A stretch of DNA of 64,000 nucleotides. Origin: Lithobates sylvaticus. Lineage: Eukaryota; Chordata; Amphibia; Anura; Ranidae. Below are positions 48,653 to 57,986 of this stretch, piece after piece. How positions within the stretch are numbered: the first letter of the stretch is position 1; each line of letters opens with the position of its first letter. The position numbers and the translations under genes are program-made. Below the pieces are notes generated by a model. The model was not told the origin of the DNA. It saw nothing but the letters and a program-made list of their open reading frames with translations, and did no database searches. The stretch is taken from assembly GCA_028564925.1 (NCBI GenBank), contig CM053030.1, positions 272,563,492 to 272,627,491 on the forward strand, given 5' to 3'.

Positions 48653-50273
48653 TAAGGGGAACCCCAGCCAAAAAAAAAAATGGCGTAGGGTCCCCCTCAA
48701 AATCCATACCAGACCCTTGAGGTCTGGGATGGATTTTAAGGGGAACCCTAGCCAAAAAAAATGGCGTGGGGTCCCCCTCAAAATCCATACCAGACTCTTA
48801 TCCAAGCGCGCAACCTGGCAGGCCGCAGGAAAAGAGGGGGGGACGAGAGCGGCCCCTCTCCCGCCTGAACCGTACCAGGCCACATGCCCTCAACATTGGG
48901 AGGATGCTTTGGGGGTCTAAGACCCCCAAAGCACCTTGTCCCCATGTTGATGAGGACAAGGGCCTCATCCCCACAAACGTGCCCGGTGGTTGTGGGGGTC
49001 TGCGGGCGGGGGGCTTATCGGAATCTGGAAGCCCCCTTTAACAAGGGGACCCCCAGATCCCGCCCCCCCCTGTGTGAAATGGTAAGGGGGTACAAAAGTA
49101 CCCCTACCGTTTCACCAAAAAAGTGTCAAAAATGGTAAAAATGACAGGAGACGGTCTTTGACAATTTCCTTTATTAAAATCTTCTTTCTTCATCCTTCGG
49201 TTTCTTCATCTTCTCCTTCCGTCATCTTCTTCCATCTTCTTCCATCTTCTTCTTCCTCCGATCCGCTTCTTCTTGCGCTGGTCTTCTCGTCCTTCTCGTC
49301 CGGCATCTTCTTCCGTCGGCGTCGGTGTCGGTGTCTCTTCTTGGGCCGCTCCGCGCAATGGGAGGCTCCCGCTGTGTGAGGCTCCGCTCCTTCTGACAGG
49401 TCTTTTTTATAATGGAGGGCACCTGGTGACCCCGCCCTCTCTGACGCATGGGGACGTCATGGGGAATTCCCTATGGCTTACCCCATGACGTCAGAGGGGG
49501 GCGGGGTCACCAGGTGCCCTCCGTTATAAAAGACCTGTCAGACGGAGCGGAGCCTCACACAGCGGGAGCCTCCCATTGCGCGGAGCGGCCCAAGAAGAGA
49601 CACTGACACCGACGCCGAAGATGCCGGACGAGAAGGACGAGAAGACCAGCGCAAGAAGAAGCGGATCGGAGGAAGAAGAAGATGGAAGAAGATGGAAGAA
49701 GATGACGGAAGGAGAAGATGAAGAAACCGAAGGATGAAGAAAAAAGAAAGAAGATTTTAATAAAGGAATTGTCAAAGACCCTCTCCTGTCATTTTTACAA
49801 TTTTTGACACTTTTTTGGTGAAATGGTAGGGGTACACCCTTACCATTTCACACAGGGGGGGGCGGGATCTGGGGGTCCCCTTGTTAAAGGGGGCTTCCAG
49901 ATTCCGATAAGCCCCCCGCCCGCAGACCCCCACAACCACCGGGCACGGTTGTGGGGATGAGGCCCTTGTCCTCATCAACATGGGGACAAGGTGCTTTGGG
50001 GGGACCCCAAAGCATCCTCCCAATGTTGAGGGCATGTGGCCTGGTACAGTTCAGGCGGGAGGGGGGGCACTCTCGTCCCCCCTCTTTTCCTGCAGCCTGC
50101 CAGGTTGCGTGCTCGGATAAGGGTCTGGTATGGATTGTGAGGGGGACCCCACGTCATTTTTTTTGGCTAGGGTTCCCCTTAAAATCCATCCCAGACCTCA
50201 AGGGTCTGGTATGGATTTTGAGGGGGACCCTACGCCATTTTTTATTTTTTTTTGGCTGGGGTTCCCCTTAATA
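48653..50273. repeat. giant near-perfect palindrome (about 1.6 kb)
   Basis: The two arms run from TTAAGGGGAACCCC at 48653 to GGGGTTCCCCTTAA at about 50273. Landmarks mirror each other: CATGTTGATGAGGACAAGGG with its complement, TCTTCATCCTTCGGTTTCTTC with GAAGAAACCGAAGGATGAAG, and GACGTCATGGGG (49453) with CCCCATGACGTC (49481). The spacer at the centre is about 16 bp. Reading frames across the arms are mirrored and have no domain. Confidence 0.93.
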
Positions 50274-50846
50274 TCCATCCCAGACCTGAAGGGCCTGGTT
50301 ATTGAATTTGGGGGGACCCCCACACTTTTTTTTTTCATTTTTTTTATTTTTTATCAATGACTTTCAGTTTCAATGAATGACTGTTCTCTGTATTACGGGA
50401 GCCGTCAATACACATTAGCCGCGAGTGATTTTAAATAGCTTTTTTACTTGCAAAAATGACACTTTTTGCAGAGACAGTTCTAAACACGGGAAACATGCGC
50501 CCCTTTACATGCATACTATAGACACCCCCCAGGTACGAAATTTAAAGGAATATTACACTTTTATTGTTTCAATTTAAGCATTATTAAAATCACTGCTCCT
50601 GAAAAAACTGTCGTTTTTAAAAAAAAAAATTGCATTGATACATGTCCCCTGGGGCAGGACCCAGGTCCCCAAACACTTTTTATGACATTAACATGCATAT
50701 TAGCCTTTAAAATTAGCACTTTTAATTTCGAGCGTTCGCATCCATTATAACTAATAGGGTTCTAAAGCTCGCACGGACTTTAGGTCCGTTTGCGGGTTCT
50801 GGTGCGAGCCGAACGGGGGGGTGTTCGGCTCATCCCTAATCCCAAT

Positions 50847-51700
50847 AGCCAGGATTTTTTTTAGGCAGTTTGCATTGGCCACCAAAGGCTTAGACAACCC
50901 ATATTTGCATAATCTCTAAAAGTGTTAGAGGAATTAAAAGTTTGGGATTCTTTTTATGCAATTTTAATTGTTCAACCATCTGGCAACAAGATTTTACACA
51001 GGATTTTCAGTTGAACGTCTTTACGGATGCAGAGTGTTCATCTGGCTTTGGAGCTTTTCTGAATGGCCATTGGTGTGCCCCTGAGTGGCACTCAAGTTCG
51101 TTGCAGCAAGACATTTTTCATAACTTAGTGCTCCTTGAGTTATTTCCAGTAATAGTTTCAATAGTGACTTGGAAGGAAAATTTTATGAACCATAGAGTCA
51201 TTTTGCATACGGATAACAGAGGTGTATCCTTTGCTATCAACATGTTATCATCAAAATCTGAACCAGTTATTAAATGATTAAGTTTATTAGTGTTACACTG
51301 CTAAAAGGGGATTCTGGCCGTTATCTGTTGACCTTTGAACCGGATCGGGACTCCCACCCACCCTCCCTGTCTTTCTTAAGTCAGTTTTGGTTTTATTTAG
51401 TGGGAGTGTAGTTGTCCAGCATTGTCTGGATGGACATTGTGTAATTATGTGTTCATGTATTATAGCCAGGATGCCTTCATATTTCATTTAAATTTATTGT
51501 TATTATGTTATCAGGTTACACCTTTGAATAACACTGTGGCCAATGTTTACATTTTGCCAAAACAAATAAGTATATATAAAAAAAACAAAAAACTATTCAA
51601 TGGTATTTGGTCTCTTATTTGGTTTCAATAATTCCTTTGTGCTAGCCCATGTTAGCTCTTTCACTGTTATGCAATAATCCTTGCAATAAAATGTTATTGA
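50847..51700 (+). mobile_element. DIRS-like fossil, RNase H portion and 3' region
   Basis: After the hAT insertion the DIRS continues. FTDAECSSGFGAFLNGHWC and LVLLELFPVIV with LHTDNRGVSFAINMLSS (about 51010-51260) match the RNase H domain of DIRS retroelements. No convincing tyrosine recombinase follows, so the 3' part is missing or beyond recognition. Broken, with many breaks. The 3' boundary is approximate. Confidence 0.75.
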
Positions 51701-52261
51701 GAGTGGATTATTGCATAATTGTGGAAGTGACATAAAGCTGGTGTCTAGACAGATATAAAATACACAAATGAATGCTGCTACATATTCTTAATACATTACT
51801 AAATGTATTTTTTAAATGCTAGTAGTGTACGTACCTGAATTTGGCCTTATGCAGTCCCTGTACATTACTGCTGCAGTGTGAGAGGAAGCAGTAGTGCAAG
51901 CAACCAATTAGTTCAAGAAGCATTGAAACGGGGGAAGAAAAAAGTTACAGATTGATGAGTTCATTACTATGCTATTTTTCCTTTTATGTCCAGTCGCAGG
52001 CTGGGGCAAGTCCTGGATGGCCTGGGCTCAGGGGAAGTGGAATTAGTGATGCTGGGCATCTTACTGATTGAGCAGAAAAGAAGAATCGATTAAAAATAAC
52101 CTAAGGATGAACCATTAAAAGCTGGTTTTGTTATTTTGTCCTTCAATAGGTTGTTTACTTTTATCTTGTGATTTTATAATAGACTTCTTCTTTAGTGCAG
52201 GTTCACATCAGCGCAGCTTTGAAGCCGACATCCCTTACGCGACTTCATCGTGGCTTGCATA
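51701..52261. other. no recognisable gene or element
   Basis: AT-rich sequence. The last 60 bases (GGTTCACATCAGCGCAGCTT onward) look like a MITE tip abutting the LINE tail. Confidence 0.4.
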
Positions 52262-53524
52262 CATAGTTACATAGTTAGTCAGGTTGAAAAAAGACACAAG
52301 TCCATCTAGTTCAATCATAAAAATAAATAAATAAAAAATATCAAAAAATCCCATATACCCAATCCTATACCCACAGTTGATCCAGAGGAAGGTGAAAAAA
52401 CCCAGCAAAGCATGATCAAATTTTCTACAGCGGGGGAAAAAAATCCTTCCTGAAGTGGCAATCGGATTTTCCCTGGATCAACTTTACCTATAAATGTTAG
52501 TACCCAGTTATTTTGTGTGCATTTAGGAAAATATCCAGGCCTTTCTTAAAGAAATCTACTGAGCTGGCCAGAACCACCTCTGGAGGGAGTCTATTCCCCA
52601 ATTTCACAGCTTTTACTATGAAGAAACCTTTCCGTATTTGGAGATGAAATCTCTTTTCCTCTAGGCATAAAGAGTGCCCCCTTGTCCTCTGTGTTGACCG
52701 TAAAGTGAATAACTCAACACCAAGTTCACTATATGGACCCCTTACATATTTGTACATGTTGATCATATCCACGATTAATCTCCTCTTCTCAACACAGAAT
52801 ACATTCAGTTCCTCTAATCTTTCCTCATAGCTGAGCTCCTCCATGCCTCTCAGTTTGGTTGCCCTTCTCTGCACTTTCTCCAGTTCCCCCGATATCCTTT
52901 TTGAGAACTGGTGCCCAAAACTGAACTGCATATTCCAGATGAGGTCTTACTAATGATTTGAACAGGGGCAAAATTATACCACTCTCTCTGGAGTCTATAC
53001 CACTCTTAATACAAGAAAGGACTTTGCTCGCTTTGGAAACCGCAGCTTGGCATTGCATGCTATTATTGAGCTTATGATCTACCAAAACCTCCAGATCCTT
53101 CTCCACTACAGATTCCCCCAGTTAAACTCCCCCTAGTATATATGATGCATGCATATTCTTAACCCCAAAGTGCATAACTTTACATTTATCAACATTAAAC
53201 CTGATCTGCCACATAGTCACCGAATTAAACAGTACATTGAGGTCGGCTTATAAATTGAAGACATCCTGTAAGGACGTTATTCCACTGCATGGCTCAGTGT
53301 CATCTGCAAAAACTGAAATGGTACTTTTATTCCCAGACCCTATATCATTTATAAAGATATTAAAAAGTAAGGGTTCCAACACTAAACCTTGGGGTACACA
53401 ACTGATAACCTTAGACCATTCAGAGTAAGAATCATTAACCACTACTCTCTGAATTCTGTCTTTTAGCCAGTTTTCTATTCATTTACAAACTGATATTTCC
53501 AAGCCTGCAGACTTCGAAAAGGAT
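52262..53524 (-). pseudogene. CR1-clade LINE, 3' part
   Basis: On the minus strand, fragments read [20 protein letters not shown] and VFADDTEPC (RT motifs, about 53420-53290), then EKDLEVLVDHKLNNSMQC and LFKSLVRPHLEYAVQFWAP, and finally SYEERLEELNVFCVEKRRL and GNRLPPEVV (about 52850-52540), the order of a CR1 C-terminal region. FADD replaces YADD. Frameshifts separate the pieces (for example near 52830-52930 and between 53106 and 53248). The 3' tail CTAGATGGACTTGTGTC... ends in a TATGTAACTATG repeat at 52262. The 5' part is cut off where a Penelope-like element begins near 53525. Confidence 0.88.
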
Positions 53525-53784
53525 TGTTCCCCCTGGGATGGTGGGGTTTTTAGGCAGCGATATAAATTGAGAATATGTATCAAAAATAGGTAATATTAAG
53601 TGAAAGACACAAATTTATCGAAAAAAGTTTAAAGTATTTATTCATGTCACATAAATGACAGGTGGAGTAAAAAACATGAGCCCATACAGAAAATTAAATT
53701 GCAACTATACAATACACACAAAAAGAAAGCCAACAGGTAGCACCCAACACCTCAGCTGATAAATCAGAGGGGGTCAGTGTGATA

Positions 53785-53842
53785 CAACAAAACTGACGCG
53801 TTTCGACCCGTAATTGTATGGGTCTTCTTCAGAGTGTTCTGT
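53785..53842 (-). other. hammerhead-ribozyme-like motif in the Penelope-like end
   Basis: On the minus strand CTGAAGA is followed by one extra A, then the stem GACCC, a ten-base loop, GGGTC, GAAA and CGCGTC (53832-53793). This resembles the hammerhead core CUGANGA / stem II / GAAA / short stem III / UH. Flanking ACT and AGT could start stem I. The extra A between CUGANGA and stem II departs from the consensus, so activity is uncertain. Penelope-like elements are known to carry hammerhead motifs in their terminal repeats. Confidence 0.45.
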
Positions 53843-54559
53843 CTGTTGGAATAAAAAGAATGAACAACATGGGATCAACTATTAGATCAGATATTAGATA
53901 TTGGCAAATATGTCGCATTTGTATCCTTGCGTATTAGCATAGAGATAGCATAACCATAGTGCGCATATTTACCGGAATGTGTGTAGTTAGTAGAGCAATT
54001 TTTCTGCATGGGAATTCTTTAAAATCCCTTCATCTTCTCCAGGCGGCCCCCAAATGCGGCTCCCACGGGCAGACCACGGCAGGGTAGTCGTCCAGACTGT
54101 GTGTGACTTACAGGGGGTCACACTTAATGCTGACCCACCGCAAGCGAGGCAACGGGGCACCAGGAGGTGGGTGAGAGAGAGGAGGACACCGACGCACCTG
54201 TGGTAAAAAAGCCCCTGGATCAGACCAATATACCGCCATGGACGTATTAACCAAAAGGGAGAGGTGTATGTCTCAGTACATGTGAAGTGTTAGCCTCAAG
54301 TGTTTTATTCCCTATAGAGGCTTTACATTAAATATGTAGCAGTGGTATTGTAGTTTTATTCCCTATAGAAGCTTTACATTAAATAAGTAGCAGTGATATT
54401 ACAATGGGATCAAGTAGGTATGACTAGTGTAAGGAGTATGACTATATCTCAAAGTCCCTCTCATATGGGTATTACCTTCGAGGGGAACCGTGAGTAAAAA
54501 AGGGCAAAATAGCAAAAAATGTATTAATTAGTTTGCTCTTATAATTATTAAATGGGTCC

Positions 54560-55340
54560 AAAAAGATTAAACTAGATGTTAGAAAATATGACAAAGACTG
54601 GAAGAAAAGTAGATAGAAAAGGAGAAAAAAGAGGGGGGGGGGGGATTGTAAAGGCATAGCCGGAGGAAATTATATATGGCACGCTCATATAAAGATCCAG
54701 AATAACATAAACTAAGCAGAAAAGAAAAAGAAACAGAAAAACTGAGAAAGAAAAAGCAAGAATGGAAAGGAAACAGAGGAGAGAAGGGAAAGAGAGAGGG
54801 AAAGAGGGGAGAAGAAAGGGGATGGGAAGGAGAGGGGGAGATAGTGGGGGGGGGGGAAGGAGAGAGGAAGTGAGGAGTGAGGTTGAAAGGAGAAGGAATG
54901 AATAAGGTTCGATAATATGAGAGCAAAAAAGATGGAAATGTGAAAAGAATTGTGTGATGCCAGTGAACAATGACATGAAAATAATGTGATCAGTGCGGGG
55001 TAAGTGGTGTGAGGGGCAGGAGTGAATTATCTAAGTGGGGAAAAGCTTAAAGTGGTGCAGCTGGTAAAAATATATATATAATGATAAAAGGGAAAAGAAA
55101 AGAAAAACAGCATTAGAATACCATTGTGGGATATGTGTGGGTGGAAAAGAGTGATAAGAAAAGAAGTGAGAAAGGGGGGAGTTTTAAGAGGAAAAACACG
55201 AGGAAGGGACAGTGAAGTGAATGAATGAAAAAAAGGGGGGGAAGAGAAGGGAAAGAAAAAATGTGGTGTGAAAAACATGGGCAATGAGTGATTGAGAGGA
55301 TGAAGAAAAGGAAAGGAGGGAAAGGGAGATGGAAGTGAAA
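54560..55340. repeat. long polypurine tract
   Basis: Roughly 780 bp of the plus strand are overwhelmingly A and G (for example GAGAGAAGGGAAAGAGAGAG). The open frames on the minus strand are serine/proline/phenylalanine-rich consequences of this composition. A shorter similar tract lies at 61980-62075, on the other side of the inserted LTR element. Confidence 0.85.
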
Positions 55341-56397
55341 TGGTTTTTAATGATGGAGCACAAGTAGGAGCAAATAAATTGAATGTAGGGTGGAATGTGA
55401 AGGGGCAAAGAAAACAGACTAAAGGTGTTAGTGTGGTATATATGCAGGAAAGTAGACAGACAGCGATTCTAACAAGCAGAGAAATAATCAGGATTACCTT
55501 AAACGATCAAGTTTGTATGTGTGATAAGCCCAAGTGCTGAATGTATTGGGCTAGGGAAGCCCATGTCCTAGCCAAAGATGAATCCCAGTTAAGGTCAAAA
55601 CACAATGGGTAGTAAGATCTGCAGAGTAATGGAATGCAGATTAAAAATGGATTCCCAATGTCAAGATTGGACAGTTGTTCAAAGTTACAAAGTAGGGAAG
55701 TAATACTCACTGCTTTGATGGGTATAGAGTTCCTACATACCCTCGAATGGAGATGGAGTCCTATGCTCCACCCCATGGTGTTATATATGTATGTCCCCAC
55801 TGGTAATTGGCCGATCCGGGCCCCCACAGGTGCGTCGGGTTGTCCCCGCCCCCCAAAACTGCTCCCATGGGTGCCTGACGGTGACCGCGAACGGCGTTCA
55901 TGGTGGCCAAACAGGTCCGCCGCGTGTGACCCCCTCGGCGTCCACGGAGGCAGGGCCTCGCAATTGCGTCACTCGCGTCACAAACGTGTGACGTCACCGC
56001 AACGCACGCATGGGGCCCCGCGCATGCGCAGCAATCTGCGTCACTTCCGCGAGTGCCCGGGGATGCCGCCAGCAGGGGACAACTCATCAATAGAACATCC
56101 AAGGCCTGCTTGGGTGTCTATAGAGAGAAGATAAAGGGAGGGGTCAAAGTGAAAAGACCCCTCCCCCCCCTGCTGGGAAGGCACACCAGAAGGAACGGCG
56201 TCTGCCCGGTCGTCCCACTGGGAGGCACAAAACGGCGCCACCTATGGAGAAGATGATAAAAGAAGAGATAAAAAACAACAATAAATAAATAAATTGAGTA
56301 CTAGAATATACTTTATACATTATACTTTATACATTACATAATCTATAATTGTCGCAACATATCAATCTTTGTCATTTAGAGAATGTCTTATATACAT

Positions 56398-56820
56398 TGT
56401 ACAGGACGCCGTGGCTGGGTCCTGGAAGGACGCTATGTTTCCCCTCTGTTTGGACTGTGGTCCCTTTAAGGGAACAAAAAGGGTTAACTCACCTGTCAGA
56501 GGAAGTGGGTTTAAAAACAAGACAGGAAGTTGCAGATGGGTGTGGAGGAGTGTAGAGGAGATGGTGGTTTGTGTTTGGTTTGATTTTCAGCAACCAACGT
56601 GGACAGCAGCGTTCTGCCTGGAAGCCTCCTAGCAGGTGAAGTCACCTGCAACCACCCCAATGACTGTTTGATTGCGATAGCAATGCTGGACTTTGAATGT
56701 CGGTGAGACTGAAACCTTTTTCTTTTGTTGTTGCTGCTGTCAAGCTGTTTAAGTTTAATAAACCTCCTTTTGGGTTAAAAGCCTGTGTCCTGCGGTCTGG
56801 CTGGTCACCCGAACTTTACA
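56398..56820 (+). repeat. 5' LTR of the gmr1-like element
   Basis: 423 bp, TGTACA...TTTACA. It contains AATAAA near 56758. The primer-binding site follows two bases downstream. Confidence 0.93.
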
Positions 56821-56921
56821 AGTGGTGCTCGAATGCGGGCAGGACAGAGTAACAGGCGTTTTTTTGCTGTTTTTGCATTTGAATTTAAAACTGACATTTA
56901 AAGGGACAGTACAGTGGGTTT

Positions 56922-57986
56922 ATGTCCTGGGTTAAAGCTGCCCAAACCCTGAAAGCTGAAGCAATGGAGGAACTAATTAAACAACTGTCCCTGGCTAATA
57001 TGCAAGCGCAGACCCGCCATGAAGAAAATACTCGCCTGTTGGTGGCTCAGTTGGCAGCCCAGCAAGCAACCCAGCAAGGGGTTATGCAGGCTCAGGTGAC
57101 TGCCTTAAAAGAAGTAGTGCAGCAGTTTTCTCAGGGTCGTGAGCAAGCGGCTGTTGCCCCTGGCAACCAAGTGACCGTGAGGGCAAGCCATTTTTTGCAG
57201 AAATTGTCCCTGAGTGATGATGTAGAGGCTTTTCTTGCTACATTTGAGAGGACGGCAGAGAGAGAAGGGTGGCCCCAGGACCAGTGGGCCGGCCTAATTG
57301 CACTTTTTCTCACCGGAGATCCTCAAAAAGCCTACTTCGACCTGCCACCAGAGGACGCTAAAGACTATCAAAAACTAAAGGCAGAAATACTGGCTCGTTT
57401 GGGGGTGACTACGGCCGTTCGGGCCCAACGAGTGCACCAATGGAAGTATTGTCCAGATCGTCCACCACGGTCTCAAACGCATGACCTGGTGCAACTGATG
57501 AAAAAATGGCTGCAGCCCGAAGTGTTGTCGGGCCCCCAAATCGTGGAGCGGGTCGTGCTGGACCGATACCTACGGTCACTGCCAGACGACCTTCAACGGT
57601 GGGTCAGCCATGGAGACCCCAAAACAGTGAACCTCCTTGTCGAGATGGTAGAGCGATATACAGTGGTGGAGGATCTGCTTGGCGCTACCAAGCGCCAAGG
57701 GCCCAGTCTGCCACGGCCTATTCGATCGACTGCCGCCCTTCGAAAGGATGTCCCCCGGAGCCCTGGAATCAACACCCCGGAAGGTCAAGAGTCACTCCCA
57801 GTACCTCCTCAGCGATCTGTTCCTGTTCAGAGAGGAGGGGATGTACAATGTTGGCGATGTCATTCCTGGGGCCATACCCGGGCCCACTGCCCACTGCAAG
57901 AGGAGCCCATGGAATGCGGGGTTCTTCGGAGGGGGTCTTTTGTTGCTCATAGAGCATGTACCACACACCTTGACCGTGAAATTTGA
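56922..57986 (+). CDS. gag of the gmr1-like element (fossil part)
   Basis: A 354-residue capsid-type polyprotein. Residues about 12-80 are glutamine-rich and probably coiled coil. The capsid region follows (about 85-260), with its C-terminal half reading MKKWLQPEVLSG, VVLDRYLRSLPDDLQRWV and LVEMVERY. This closely resembles the vertebrate SCAN domain, which is held to derive from gmr1-like gag. A CCHC knuckle (CWRCHSWGHTRAHC) lies near residue 315. The pol frame overlaps its end in a different frame, so expression by ribosomal frameshift, as known for Ty3/gypsy elements, is likely. Confidence 0.9.
   Translation: MSWVKAAQTLKAEAMEELIKQLSLANMQAQTRHEENTRLLVAQLAAQQATQQGVMQAQVTALKEVVQQFSQGREQAAVAPGNQVTVRASHFLQKLSLSDDVEAFLATFERTAEREGWPQDQWAGLIALFLTGDPQKAYFDLPPEDAKDYQKLKAEILARLGVTTAVRAQRVHQWKYCPDRPPRSQTHDLVQLMKKWLQPEVLSGPQIVERVVLDRYLRSLPDDLQRWVSHGDPKTVNLLVEMVERYTVVEDLLGATKRQGPSLPRPIRSTAALRKDVPRSPGINTPEGQESLPVPPQRSVPVQRGGDVQCWRCHSWGHTRAHCPLQEEPMECGVLRRGSFVAHRACTTHLDREI

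Larger units (their letters stand above)
42531..50838. mobile_element. 8.3 kb hAT-like element with 8-bp target duplication
   Basis: Begins TAGGGATGGGCCCGGTG and ends GGCTCATCCCTA. ATCCCAAT flanks it at 42523-42530 and 50839-50846, which fits hAT integration into the DIRS fossil. It has no recognisable transposase, so it would depend on another element. Inside are a TTAA-flanked element (43384-48458), tandem repeats and two large palindromes. The 1.5 kb element at 17377-18842 shares its termini type and GC-rich block. Confidence 0.85.
53525..56397 (-). mobile_element. Penelope-like element, 3' untranslated and terminal region
   Basis: Lies downstream of the reading frame at 62.2-64 kb on the same strand, separated by an inserted LTR element. 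On the minus strand it begins with a CpG-rich segment (about 56330-55750) containing TGACGTCA and GCGCATGCGC, continues through a pyrimidine-rich tract, and ends with the hairpin and GAAACGCGTC block, an AATAAA signal near 53645 and a 3' end abutting CR1 at about 53525. Attribution to the same copy as the reading frame is inferred from orientation and order. Confidence 0.65.

Noticed and set aside
48317-48883. 188-residue minus-strand frame
   Set aside because: It lies across the edge of the giant palindrome and the TTAA-element tail, and repeats FWLGFPL-type words from the inverted blocks.
54572-54976. 134- and 115-residue minus-strand frames
   Set aside because: Low-complexity translations of the purine tract, not proteins.
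55634-56134. 166-residue frame in the CpG-rich segment
   Set aside because: CpG-rich DNA has few stops; it lies in the untranslated part of a Penelope-like element and is on the strand opposite to it.
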